From: Gnetum montanum
Lineage: Eukaryota; Streptophyta; Gnetopsida; Gnetales; Gnetaceae
Length of the DNA stretch: 64,000 nucleotides
Assembly: GCA_015680685.1 (NCBI GenBank)
Contig: MNCI01025282.1
Coordinates: 170,996 to 234,995, forward strand
Reading direction: 5' to 3'
Positions 36,501 to 45,119 of this stretch are shown here, piece after piece. How positions within the stretch are numbered: position 1 is the first letter of the stretch; each line of letters starts with the position of its first letter. The position numbers and the translations under genes were made by a program. The notes under the pieces are model-generated. The model saw only the letters and a list, made by a program, of their open reading frames with translations, searched no databases and had not been told where the DNA came from.

Positions 36501-39500
36501 GATGCACATGGGTAGTCCAACCCTCCCATTGTAGAAGGTGCGACTCTATTGCTTGCAACTTGGTCTCTTGGAGGCAAACAATGTCACAATCTTCATCTCA
36601 GACAATTCTGCATAGGGTATTTCTTTTATAGGGGGTACCCTGCCCCTTGCAGTTCCAGCTAAACAACTTCATATGTGACCAAAGGTGCAGCATTGGTAGA
36701 CCTCCCAAAGGGTCTGTTGCAGTCCCATGTCAATATTCCGTTGGGCCTATTTGCCCTTGGATCAATTCTCACTCGGTCGGCCAGGTCGACCCTCTCCTTC
36801 TCGTACCACTGGGCTACACTCGGATTCCTCGGGTGTGGGTTCCTTCTCCTAGCACTATCAGGTCCTGGTGCTCCCCCTAACCACATTCACCCACTCGCCC
36901 AAGGGGGAAGCTCTATCCCAGGCTCCTTGGGATCAGTGGTTAATGGAGACGAGGGGGTTCAAGGGGTATCGACTGTGTTGGTGTGGGTTGGTGGTGGTGG
37001 GGGGGAGGTCTGTTGTGGCAGGGAGGAACACGGTNNNNNNNNNNNNNNNNNNNNNNNNNNNNNNNNNNNNNNNNNNNNNNNNNNNNNNNNNNNNNNNNNN
37101 NNNNNNNNNNNNNNNNNNNNNNNNNNNNNNNNNNNNNNNNNNNNNNNNNNNNNNNNNNNNNNNNNNNNNNNNNNNNNNNNNNNNNNNNNNNNNNNNNNNN
37201 NNNNNNNAGCTGGTCCTTGCGACCCATTGTGACCCAGGCACCCCCCTCGAAAAACTGCCAAGCCTGGTCTCTTGGCCGCTCTTTCTGGATGAGACAGTCT
37301 GCCTCCTGGTGTCTGGGTTTCCCGCAACATGCGCAGTCGTCGATTTTGTCCTCTTGGGCCGACACTCTGTTTGGGGCCTAGTGCAGCTTCCAGGTTCTCG
37401 AACTCGACCTGAAGGTTTTCCTCCCCACCAGGGAGCTCCAACACAACCTCCCGGATGAGGTCCTTCTTCGACAATCTGCGCCACACGCAAAAGCGGGTGA
37501 AACCCATTCGTTCCATCGACTGCATGACGTAGTCCAAAGCAATGAATTCTCCGAAGAATCCTGCGAGTTTCTTCAAGAATTCCAGATTCCAAAGTTCCCA
37601 TGGAATTCCAAAAACCCGCGTCCATACCAGGGCCCAGGCAAACAGGGCGCCAGGGGGTCAAGGCCAGCCCCCAAGCCTCGTAAAACCACGAGCCTCCAAG
37701 CAGCACCGCATCCCTGGTCTATTGAGATGGGAAAATGAACAAGAGTAGGTCCTCAGACAAACTCCGAACACCCACTCCGCCCACCTTCCATTGTTCTTGT
37801 GCCGACCGCTAGATTAAATCTAGTCGCGAGCAGGCACCCTGGGAAACAAAGCGGCCGATGAGACTTCGCTGCATGGTGCGGACTCTCTCAAGCGGGGGCT
37901 TGTTGACCCAGAGGCGTAGGGTATGATCGGCCCAAGAGTGGGCCTCGATGTTGCCACCAAGTACAAGCCCCCCATCCTCCCCACAGGCCAGTCCATCCTT
38001 CCCTCTATTCCTTTGACCCCCAGGCCCAGACCCCCTAACTTCCCCACGGACCAGTCCATCTTCCCTTCTATTCTTCTGACCCCTGACGGCACCCGCTGGT
38101 GCTCCGTTGATTTCTGCCTGCAGCTGCGTCTGCTGGGGCTCCTGTGACCGCTCTTAGAGCTGCTCCTGTGGTTGCTCCTGCAGCTGCGACTGCTCCTGCT
38201 CCTGCTCCTGCCTTTGCTGGTGCTCCATCTCCTCATCGCTCCTGCAAACTCTTTAATCATTGATCTCACAAAACTTTTACACATTTGGAACCTCTCATTT
38301 CCAATTTGCTTGTGGCATTCAATTTGGTGCAAAGATCTCCTCCTCCCTTGGGTAAGTGTGATTTCCCTCATGTTTTGCGTATTTTGGGTCATCACTTTCA
38401 CAAGTGCGACTAGACTCTATCAAAGTGCCACCTTGCTTTCATAGACTGAAACCATTTGGTCAATGCAAAGTCTGGTGTTTTGCATTGCAAATAAAGCTCA
38501 TGGTTTTCCCTATGTTTTATGACTTGGATGCCTTAAATTATAAAAAAACCAAAAATACAAACCTGATAGTCATCGCATGCATTTATTAATTAAGTTATTT
38601 GTGTATTTATTCATTTATTTATTTATTCATTTATGTATTTGTTTCCATCACATTGAGCAGCAACAATTCACCCTTATCCAAGGAGGCCATAACTACATGG
38701 CATGGTGTTGGACCATTCGGTTATGACTAGAAGTAATTTCCTGCTCTCTGTATGAGGTGTTGCACCTATCCCTTAGGGGATTGCAACCCATTAGTGTATG
38801 CATGTGTAAGCATTGTCACTTATCCCACCAGGGATTACAATGCACATGTTATTTATTGCTTTGTTCTAATATTTATAAAATACACAAAAATTATAAAATA
38901 TAAAATTATAAATATTCTCTCTACCTTGACCATGGCAACATGGGTATCTTATGTATTATATGTACCATATCTTTTATATTTATTGAACACAATGATATAC
39001 ACAAGTGGTCTTTGCAATTCACATTAACACTATCTTCGAAAGTTAATAACATAATCTCACTATGTTCTATATGATAGTCCTATCGAACATGGCTAATGAG
39101 ACCCCTATGAGTGATGTATCCTTGTGGCCAAAATTTCCCACATATCCTGCCCCACACATAATACTACAATGTCTACACATGAAAAAGACATTGAGATTTT
39201 CAACCAGCCATCACAATTTCATTCATTGGTTTCTAGAATTGCTCACACACTATTCGATGGTGCACAGATGGAACCTCTAAAGTGTGGAGTTGCCCTCTTG
39301 GTGCCAAAAAGTAGTATTAATGCATGAACCCACTCCTTGTTTTCAACTAACATCAGTTTCATTTTCTATATTCCACAACTTTTTAGGCCCCCCTGCATTA
39401 GTCAACATTTATGTGTGGCAATCAACATAACAAAAAATCAAACCATGATTTTAAAAAAAAGTAGCATAGCATTGAGACCATAATTGAATTTCCAGCATCT

Positions 39501-42500
39501 ATCACACCAACAGAGAAAAACAAGTGTTACACACGAATAAGTCCCTACGGAAAATTTCACGTTTAAGACATTCTAGGGACAAAGATGCATCCCAAAACAT
39601 CCCGGGACATCGATGGGATGTGGTGCATATTAAAACATTTTAAAATACATTTTATACTCTACTTACACCTATTTTCTTTCTTGCAAAATGTTTTGTCATC
39701 AAAGTTGCAGCAAAAACCTCCAAAATATCTCACAAATCACAATCTGCAACAAGTTTATCCATAATTTGCAGTGCTTCTAAACATAATCCAATTTAAATAA
39801 AACTATTACTCATCACGTCTAGGTTGCGTCCCTATAGCATTCCCAAAAATCCATCCAATCCCCAAATGCATTTGGAAACTCGTCCCTACATCCCAAGGAC
39901 CTATGAAACATAGAGAAAAACCCTTGCTCTCTCTGATGAAAAGACTTGCAACAGCAAAATAACACTAAGAGTGTTCTTTCTGTTTCGAAACATTGGTAAC
40001 ATAACTACTAGAAAAGTAAGCATTGCCCAAAGGCCACAATAGTGACTCCAATGATAGTTATGGAGATGCCTAGAGCTGCTTGAGTTTCTTAGCATTCCAT
40101 AAAAATAAGTCTTTTTAGTTTTGATCAAGTTAATGAAGATATATTTGATTTCCCAATATATTCCATATTTGATTTTATTATTGATCTACCTGCTTTGAGG
40201 GAATATTACCAAAGTAGAATTAATTTCCCTACTAGTAACATGGTACTCTTTGAAAAAAAGGAGGTAATCTTTCTTGAGTATAAACCTACCACTATAAGAC
40301 TTTTGTGTGCAGGTTTACAAAAAAGAACTTATTCATTTATGATACATCCCTCCCTTGCAACACACCTATATGATTTTTGTTAGCTTATTGTACTAATAGT
40401 CGTGCAACCAATGTTTCTAAAGAGAAAGAACACTCTTAGTGTTATTTTGCTGCTGCAAGCCTTTTCATTGACGAGATCAAGGGTTTTTCTCCACTAGTAT
40501 AGTGGATGAATAATGGTGGAAATTCAACCACGATTTCAATGCTATGCTATTTTTTTAAAATCATGGTTTGATTTTTTTTCCATGATGAATACCACATGTA
40601 AATGTTTACCAATGTAGTGGGGCCCAAAGAGTTGGGGAATATAAAAAATGAAACTAATGTTGCTTTCTTGAAAGAGAGAGGGAGCAGGTCCATGCATTAA
40701 TACCCCTTGTTGGCACCAAGAGAGCAACTCCCTAGAGTGATTGAGTGATCATGCAATGGTCAATACATCATCAAACTCACTACTCATAAATTGAGTCATA
40801 CCCAAGGAACCAAAGCCTACCTCTATGCATTGAGTAATGAAGAAGCAGTCCTAGCATGACTAGCAGAGTCGTAAGAAAGAATATTTTAGTAGCTTACATG
40901 TCTCATTTCAAGTTTCTGACCATTTAATTCAAGGATTTGAAGGCTATTCTGAGGTTGTCTACATTTTAAATTTTGGATTTACACTAGGTGAAGCAATCAA
41001 GGTTGGTCTTGTTGACCATGTTGTGCTAGCCAATCCACTAGTGTCATTTCCATTATTTTTGTTTGCACTAGAACATCTGCTTATAAAAATGTCTTCATCG
41101 CATATCTTGCTTTATATATAAATCCTTAATCTTTCTTCATAAAATTTTTGCTTTATTCATGTTTTTAATCAATTTTGGAGCCCTCTTATGTGATGCTTCA
41201 TTTGAATGATCAGCTCTTCTGTGTATCCATTCCTATAACCATTATCATGCCCTCTTTGCAACAAGCTACCTACTCAAGGGGGGGAACAACTGAAAGTGTA
41301 CCTTTGGGCAAAGCAGCAAAAGTATCGGCCCACATCAAGTATATTACTGTGGACAATAAAACAACATTCGGCAAGGCCATGTGCATATTACTGTGGATAA
41401 TATCAGCCATCAAATTTTGCTCCTAGCTCAGGCAAAATCTAAAGGGAGGGCCTGAAAAGCCAAATTGACACCTTGGCCTTCTTTCATGAACAGGCCACTA
41501 GGTCATCCAACAGGCATAATAAGAAGTTGGCTCTACAAGAACTGAAATATAAAGCATTTCTCTGTTCAAGCAGCTTCTTCCTCTGAGTTTTCTGGATGTT
41601 TTGCTTCTCTATAAAATAAAAGGTCCAAAGGAATGTTAGTGTATTGGGTGAGAATATCATAATAAAGAGTGATCAGTAGAGCCGCATCTTTGTGAAAATT
41701 TTGCTGTCCTGGAGGTTCTGAGGTCAGAATGTGTCCCCAGATCATCGTGGGATGCAATGGGAATGCATTTGACTATATAAAGTGCAAAATGTACAGCATG
41801 TAAACTGTAAACCTAAAAACATTCTACATGCATTGCTAACGTTTAGAAAAATTGATTTCATAGGAGAAGAAACTTTGTTAGAATCCTTCATTGTTGTTCA
41901 GGAATGCCAACAAAAAAGAAATAGAACAACCTGTTTGCTGCTTTGCAATACCCCAAAAATTATTTGGAAAAAAAACCATTCAGATGTCGAAAATTTTTCT
42001 TCAGTTATGCCCTTTTATAAGAACACATATTCTCCTGAACTGAGCACCAACTTAAAATAGCACTAACTTAATTTATTTTGCTTAAGTTTTTAATCCACAT
42101 AACAATGAATAATCATTACGTTATATTTGGTATATATTCTGAATTTAATTCATTTAGAATTTTACTTAACAATTAAAATGTAAATATTATTATTATTATA
42201 TCTTTTCAACGTTATAGCATTATGCTGTTATTGAGTTGTTTGCTACTATCCACTCTAAACATTATACATATTTTGCTGTTCATTGAATGTCTTAACATGT
42301 ATCATATTGTAAGACCTAGATTCAAGACTGAGCACAACAACTCAAAAGAGGTTAGACTTTTGCTTATCCATCGACCCTCCTGAAACTCCACCTGGGCACA
42401 ACTCAAAAGAGGTTAGACTTTCGCTTATCCGCCAACCCTCCCAGGACCCCATCTTAATAGAATGAGCATTGAGCTTCTCGGTTATGATCTTTTAGATACT

Positions 42501-44834
42501 TTAATTTCTTTGTTCCTATAGTATTTTATACTATGTTGATGTGTTTCACATTACCTGTAGTGTCCTCAACACATTCCCTGAAAATCCTCACACCCCCAAA
42601 TTTGTTTGGGAGTTTGGACATTACCCAAATTCCCAATTACTGTGAAACATAGCTATGAAGTGATAAACTAAGAGAGAACATTTATAATAGACAGTTCAAT
42701 AAGCAAAAGGTTGGTACTGACTTTAATGGGAAATGTTGGTACTGACTTCAATGGGAATCTTTACGTGAAGTTTTTGGTGGAGTTACATCGAAGAAGAAAC
42801 CAGTAGTCAAAAGGAAATTCAGCAGTTTTTCTCCAGGCTAAGAAGAAGATACCGTGTGCTCGAAACCTATTTTCTACGTTGAAATTCTGTATTCATTTTA
42901 CCATTGCTCTGCCGTATTTTTTTCTAATGGTTTTTCAATTACCGTTGTGACAAAGTTGTTGAATCTTCTTTACTAAATAAAGCTTTCTGTCTCTTCTTTT
43001 TTCTAATATTTCCCTCTTGTGTAGATTGAATTTTCTCGTATACTTCTTGAAAACATTGTTTGAGGATCTTTTAACGATGCCATATTTGTCCACACTGTTC
43101 AAAACTTTCATATAATAATATATTATACAAGTATTTTAAAAAAGCTTCTTACCTCTGGTTTCCAAGTCAAGTAATTCATCCCGATCGACGACATCTTCCT
43201 CAGCAACAGGTAGAAAATATCCTGGACACGATATCTCTCTTTCCTTGCTTTCTAGCAAGTCGATGCACTCTTTTTCCTTTGACGGCTCCCTACCCTGAAC
43301 CGTACCCTGCCAGAAGTCTTTATATTTAGTGAGTCGTTTAGCAATTTGGACAGCCGTTCTTTCATTAGGAGCCTTAGCAACCACGTTTGCACCTTTAGTT
43401 AACAATGCCCGTATGATGTTGGGCTCTAGGCGTCTTGCTGCTATATGAAGAGCAGTGTAGCCTCTCGGAGTCCGACGATTGATATCTTTGATGAATTCAC
43501 TCAAGTTATCCAGAATTGCGGGCATAATCCTAGGATTACAATACGCTGCCGCATAGTGCAAAGCAAAAGCGTGATCCAAGGTCAAGCAACCTGCACCTTC
43601 CTGGAGGAGCATCTTCACAAGCTCCACATCGTCCGAGTCCAGGGCACTGTGGATTCGTCTGATGCTTTTTGCCAACAAAAAACCATCATCATGAACAAGT
43701 TGGCCAGACGACGATCGAAAACCGAGCACCTGCTGCAGAATTGCAAGCGGAATCTCCTTCGCCAGAGATACGTTATCCAAATCCGATGCGCCGACGCGCT
43801 GCACGCATTTCGAAAGCAACGTTTCGCTCTTGCAGGCATGCGCGGCCACCAGAATCGGTATCACATCCTCCACGTCCGCCGCATCCACGAAATCCTGGAG
43901 CCGCCTCTGCAGATAAACACAACGCGATGCAACGCGGAAGCAGAAACAAACAAAGCAAACGTTCGGTAAAGGCAAGAAGCTAGGGTTAGGGTTAGAGTCA
44001 CGGCCAAGATTGCAGGATTAAAGAATCTCGTGTTGTAATCTGAACGTATGGTCTGCAACACACGTATTTTGCATCGCAGATGCCGATGACAGCACGAGAT
44101 TCTTTAATTCTGCTGCACGCTTTTGGTCCATGTACCTGCGAGAGCGATACGAGCTCCGGAATGCGGAATGCGTAAGCGGCGTACAGAAGTTGTACGGCCA
44201 GTTGCACAGCGGGTCCGCACGCGACGTGAGTGCACGTTTCATCTGCGCAGGTGCAGGCCTCCACCGGCGGAGCTTTCACTTCGCCGCTGTACACGTATCC
44301 GAGCACCGTGAGCAGGGCTTCGCGTCCTACCCGCGGCGGATCCTGCCCGGGCTCCTCCTTCTCCTGCTTTAGCCACTCTTGCAGGTCGTACCTGCACCTC
44401 CCGCCCTTTTTGTTGTTTGCCGCGTTATTTGCGGTGTTGTTGTTGTTGTTGTTGTTGTTGTTAAGTTGGAGCTTTTGTCTCAAGAATTCGCTGCGTGCGG
44501 CCAGGATGCAACGGTGAACGCCGACGGCGTGGCCTTCCACCATGATTTCGGCGTCGCACAGATCGTCACCGTCGCAGCGCAGCAGCCACGCGATGTTCTC
44601 GCTCAGCTTTCGCAGCGCAACCATTTCCGGCGTGCTGCCACCGGCGTCGCTGCTCGCGCTGCTGCTGCTGCTGCTCGTGCCGTTTTCGACCATAAAATGG
44701 CCGACGCCGTTGCCATACATGCCGATGCCTCCTGCTGCTCCTGCTTCAGCTCCTCCTACATCCATTTTGCTCAAGTAACTGATGTCAGATACGCTGCAAG
44801 AGTCGTAAGTAGAACTGGAGTAGAAGCCCGCCAT
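21277..44834 (-). CDS. NPR1/NPR3/NPR4-like BTB-ankyrin salicylic-acid receptor, 4 exons
   Basis: This is a regulator of plant systemic acquired resistance. Family members bind salicylic acid and act in the nucleus with TGA bZIP factors, as co-activator (NPR1) or co-repressor (NPR3/4). Coding exons are 44834-44136, 43906-43153, 21883-21680 and 21554-21277. All introns are GT-AG (229 bp, 21269 bp and 125 bp) and the phases fit (0, 1, 1). Summed length is 1935 nt, giving 644 residues plus stop. That is slightly longer than typical family members (about 570-600), because of Ser/Gly- and Asn-rich inserts. Four exons with these domain breaks match the NPR1/3/4 group, not the two-exon BOP group. No stop or frameshift is seen, so the gene looks functional despite a transposon-filled intron 2. 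The ATG at 44834 has a good plant context (ATGGCG) and is the first Met of the frame. EAR-like VDLNVAP in exon 3 favours an NPR3/4-like or ancestral type. Confidence 0.9.
21680..21883 (-). CDS. NPR-like exon 3: C-terminal SA-binding/EAR-like segment
   Basis: Exon 3 is 204 nt. Acceptor TCTGCAG|TTGCC joins exon 2 to read VALAKILYPDEARWAMEIAN, which is strongly NPR-like. It continues VDQTEEFRISRSKCSCKEN and then VDLNVAPFHH, which fits the (V/L)DLNxxP repression motif of NPR3/NPR4. It ends RLAALKKT before the donor GGTAAATC. A short frame starting at the internal Met (21839) reads into the intron and is not a separate gene. Confidence 0.85.
22930..23106 (+). mobile_element. Severely 5'-truncated LINE tail inside an LTR
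   Basis: The direct repeat GACCAACTCTA lies at 22930-22940 and 23096-23106. Between them is a sequence ending in an A-run (23086-23095) whose body (GACTTAGGGGATTTTTCCCC ... GGGCCATTGCTGATG ... TTTCTCAGTAATATA) is the reverse complement of the LINE 3' end at 33644-33765. It is a copy of the same LINE family's 3' UTR inserted by target-primed reverse transcription. Confidence 0.85.
23985..25015 (-). pseudogene. Coiled-coil ORF remnant of the intronic LTR element
   Basis: Reading minus, 25011-24652 is open (TSTWSDIKDMDVNTLVVDM, then FLLSATRRDIPNEHVYNEVA). Further on, with four stops, come FKILESRIMKMLE, ARLYLWEASIK, MLEAEKVELEREMALQNWV and MHEKTIKAQLSGDLSTVSDY. The middle is heptad-rich and charged, typical of a coiled coil. 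The four in-frame stops in the coil (two TAG, two TAA) fall where Gln is expected in the coil. No gag, protease or polymerase motif is seen. Function unknown. Confidence 0.5.
26300..28150. other. Intronic stretch without recognised elements
   Basis: No gene can be supported. A C/G-richer patch at about 27160-27260 (CCCCTCCTCACTATGGGG) is unexplained. The rest is AT-rich. Confidence 0.35.
28150..28965 (+). mobile_element. Ty3/Gypsy pol fragment (protease-RT junction)
   Basis: A 172-residue open frame (28203-28721) contains LTYDCPIIINSTLPVQKIEL, then VFAWSHDELTEINSSIYQHC and IYMDPSVKP. After a small frame break come MRDVVKNEIVQLLQTGFIAL and IVAPKKK, then FKNHFPLPFVDQVLD. The same blocks occur in the Gypsy element at 54.5-54.96 kb (for example AFTWSYPKLTKIDPRICQHK and LKQVVKEEIEQLLKARFIYP). 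It stops abruptly near 28965 before the catalytic RT core. It is a truncated remnant, antisense to the NPR gene. Confidence 0.75.
28966..30300. other. Intronic stretch, probably non-coding transposon DNA
   Basis: The frames 29124-29399 and 29775-30023 show no recognisable domain. The position just upstream of the 30.3-33.05 kb gag/coiled-coil block suggests 5' untranslated or LTR sequence of that element, but no LTR pair was found. Confidence 0.3.
30300..33050 (+). mobile_element. Degenerate element with gag-like and coiled-coil ORF
   Basis: The N-terminal part (30380-30940) includes a Ser-Glu-Arg run from a (GA)n tract. It is followed by HHKFLELYQSKLKKALQRMG and LTWYQNEVEEFYLNLVVDGT, which resembles the W-V-EFY-N-L pattern of 'putative plant transposon protein'/Athila-type ORFs (family memory, not alignment). 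Further on (31990-32950) is a long charged coiled coil: FEEYKKISKEKKKQVLDLSH, QVQRLEDESQIMAQF and EVVVLERRLKKAKEDVQVKW. Stops are numerous and mostly TAG/TAA where Gln fits. The open tail ends HPQSPSLGSSHRS. No RT or integrase is seen, so it is probably non-autonomous. It is antisense to the NPR gene. Confidence 0.55.
30541..30571 (+). repeat. (GA)n microsatellite
   Basis: About fifteen GA dinucleotides run without interruption inside the gag-like part of the 30.3-33.05 kb element. In that frame they encode alternating Glu/Arg. Confidence 0.95.
33051..33619. other. Intronic stretch between two transposons
   Basis: No gene is supported; frame 33103-33342 has no family features. It may be the 3' part of the element ending near 33050. 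A 9-bp TSD copy of the following LINE (TCTCACAAA) lies at 33620-33628. Confidence 0.35.
33780..36672 (-). pseudogene. LINE ORF2 (endonuclease-reverse transcriptase), broken
   Basis: It starts MKLFSWNCKGQG at 36672, the typical beginning of an L1-type apurinic endonuclease, inside the end of ORF1. Endonuclease text follows: CDIVCLQETKLQAIESHLLQ, then RAGGLVILACYP and WLTNFYGAQNW. RT text follows: ARIVCIPKQ-like, FRPIEVCNVLIRLFSKLLVH, LKLDITKAYDTLRWEA and GPAFALLLFIIAMDLMQ. The C-terminal zinc-type region holds CPRCAIELETVQHFTYEC (zf-RVT-like). Multiple frame breaks and two ambiguous bases (34404, 35621) are present. The F-x-D-D catalytic box could not be read cleanly. Nonfunctional. Confidence 0.8.
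36659..38228 (-). pseudogene. LINE ORF1 (nucleic-acid-binding, CCHC), broken
   Basis: The likely start is ATG at 38228, followed by a Gln/Glu-rich stretch (EQEQEQSQLQEQPQEQ). Then come HTLRLWVNKPPLERV and LLGGSWFYEAWGLALTPWRP, resembling the DUF4283 domain of plant LINE ORF1. After a frameshift near 37640 comes FGEFIALDYVMQSMERMGFT. The zinc knuckle is CACCGKPRHQEADC (C-x2-C-x4-H-x4-C, about 37300-37340). The C-terminus ends at 36659. Three in-frame stops (one TAA, two TAG), one frameshift and a 173-base N gap (37035-37207) are present. The chaperone-like RNA-binding role is family knowledge. Confidence 0.7.
37035..37207. other. Assembly gap (N run)
   Basis: 173 undetermined bases lie within the LINE ORF1. 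Confidence 0.99.
38273..39273. other. Intronic stretch, AT-rich
   Basis: No gene is supported. An ATTT-rich low-complexity tract lies at about 38590-38645. Confidence 0.4.
39274..40745. repeat. Large imperfect inverted repeat (fold-back) in intron 2
   Basis: The left arm (39274-39523 and, after an insertion of about 385 bp, 39910-40005) is the reverse complement of the right arm (40408-40745). Shared text includes GGCACCAAGAG(A/G)GCAACTCC at the outer end, CATGCATTAATA, AAAATCATGGTTTGATTTTT, CAATGCTATGCTA, and the inner AATAACACTAAGAGTGTTCT. The loop is about 400 bp and non-coding. It could be a fold-back transposon or two opposite copies of one repeat. Confidence 0.75.
40746..42309. other. 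Intronic stretch without recognised elements
   Basis: Short frames at 41175-41426 and 41782-42060 have no recognisable domain. Nothing further can be supported. Confidence 0.35.
42310..42500 (+). mobile_element. tRNA-derived SINE copy 3 with internal duplication
   Basis: The segment ACCTAGATTCAAGACTGAGC looks like a B-box region. It is followed by AACTCAAAAGAGGTTAGACT and CTTATCCATCGACCCTCC, and later TTAATAGAATGAGCATTGAG. These phrases match, in order, the SINE-like blocks at 10.03 kb and 17.34 kb. The unit GCACAAC...CTCAAAAGAGGTTAGACTT..GCTTATCC is duplicated in tandem, with a period of about 62 bp. Confidence 0.55.
42501..43152. other. 5' portion of intron 2
   Basis: No transposon structure is recognised. 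The donor site GTAAGAAGC of intron 2 is at 43152. Confidence 0.4.
43153..43906 (-). CDS. NPR-like exon 2: BACK-like helices and ankyrin repeats
   Basis: Exon 2 is 754 nt, with acceptor CTGCAG|AGG and donor AGAG|GTAAG. It begins RRLQDFVDAADVEDVIPILV, the helical region that follows the BTB in this family. Then come SALDSDDVELVKMLLQEGAG, DHAFALHYAAAYCNPRIMPA and NRRTPRGYTALHIAARRLEP, then IRALLTKGANVVAKA, which are ankyrin repeats with the T-A-L-H-I-A-A signature. It ends in LLDLETR, which opens the conserved LE(N/T)RVALA block completed by exon 3. The Arg in this block is probably the one known to be essential for salicylic-acid sensing (R432 in Arabidopsis NPR1, R419 in NPR4); I place it from memory of the family, not by alignment. 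Confidence 0.9.
44136..44834 (-). CDS. NPR-like exon 1: BTB/POZ domain and C2HC zinc motif
   Basis: Exon 1 has 233 codons, with donor CAG|GTACATG. The N-terminus is Ser/Gly-rich and contains DSCSVS, which fits the DSxxxS phosphodegron-like motif of NPR1. The BTB core follows (LSENIAWLLRCDGDDLCDAE, then VHRCILAARSEFLRQKL). It is interrupted by an Asn-rich loop with nine consecutive Asn encoded by a (GTT/AAC)n tract at about 44437-44463. The BTB continues with ALLTVLGYVYSGEVK and the zinc motif CADETCTHVAC (C-x4-C-x-H-x2-C), then AVQLLYAAYAFRIPELVSLSQ. Small antisense and other-frame ORFs over this exon are shadows created by its high GC content. Confidence 0.9.
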
Positions 44835-45027
44835 GAATGAATGAATGACCGCCTGAGTTGCTTGCTTACTCTAAAACTTAAAACTCCGACATTTCTCGCT
44901 TCTGCTGTTACTCCGCGTTTTCTCGTCTCCTTCACTCCTCGTCTTTGTCGGCGTCCGGCGACTTCGAAAGTCGTTTTGTTGATTGCGATTGGGCCTTGCA
45001 GCCGCATGTGTGCAAGAAGCGATGGAT

Positions 45028-45080
45028 TGAGGAAGAAGGAAAAGGAAGCATCCGGGAAAGAAAGAGAGGAAGAAAGAATG
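45028..45080 (-). promoter_or_regulatory. Pyrimidine-rich 5' leader of the NPR-like gene
   Basis: On the plus strand this is a purine tract (GAAGAAGGAAAAGGAAG and AAAGAAAGAGAGGAAGAAAG). On the transcribed strand it is CT-rich, as is common in plant 5' UTRs and near start sites. It lies about 190-245 bp upstream of the ATG. The transcription start itself cannot be placed. Confidence 0.35.
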
Positions 45081-45088
45081 CAGAACAC

Positions 45089-45096
45089 TGACGTCA
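45089..45096. promoter_or_regulatory. TGACGTCA palindrome (TGA-bZIP site)
   Basis: A perfect 8-bp palindrome lies 255 bp upstream of the NPR-like ATG. TGACG is the core bound by TGA bZIP factors, the known partners of NPR proteins. Placement is seen in the sequence; function is inferred. Confidence 0.5.
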
Positions 45097-45119
45097 GAAA
45101 GAGCTGTGGTTGGCTTAGT

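Larger units (their letters stand above)
33629..38263 (-). mobile_element. Near-full-length LINE with TSD in NPR intron 2
   Basis: Read on the minus strand the element runs from 38263 to an A-tail (T-run at 33629-33643). It is flanked by the 9-bp direct repeat TCTCACAAA at 33620-33628 and 38264-38272. It has two ORFs: ORF1 (CCHC zinc knuckle, DUF4283-like) and ORF2 (endonuclease, reverse transcriptase, zf-RVT-like C-terminus), overlapping by 14 nt. This is plant L1-clade architecture. It is conspicuously GC-rich compared with its AT-rich surroundings. Stops and frameshifts in both ORFs make it inactive. It lies in sense orientation to the NPR gene. Confidence 0.9.
21884..43152 (-). other. Intron 2 of the NPR-like gene (21.3 kb)
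   Basis: It is bounded by GTAAG at 43152 and TCTGCAG at 21890-21884 (minus strand), and the flanking codons join in frame. It contains one LTR element, a LINE tail, a Gypsy fragment, a gag/coiled-coil element, a near-complete LINE, an inverted repeat and a SINE. The complete LTR element and the full LINE lie in the same orientation as the gene. The Gypsy fragment and the 30.3-33.05 kb element lie antisense. Confidence 0.85.

Noticed and set aside
43000-43152. End of the gene after exon 2 (BOP-like two-exon model)
   Set aside because: Exon 2 ends in a strong donor in mid-domain (LLDLETR), and exons 3 and 4 with the missing NPR C-terminus lie on the same strand at 21.3-21.9 kb in the right phase.
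43445-43969. 174-residue plus-strand ORF and other ORFs over 43.1-44.9 kb
   Set aside because: They lie antisense or in alternate frames to NPR exons 1 and 2, which carry clear domains; the high GC of the exons keeps the other frames open.
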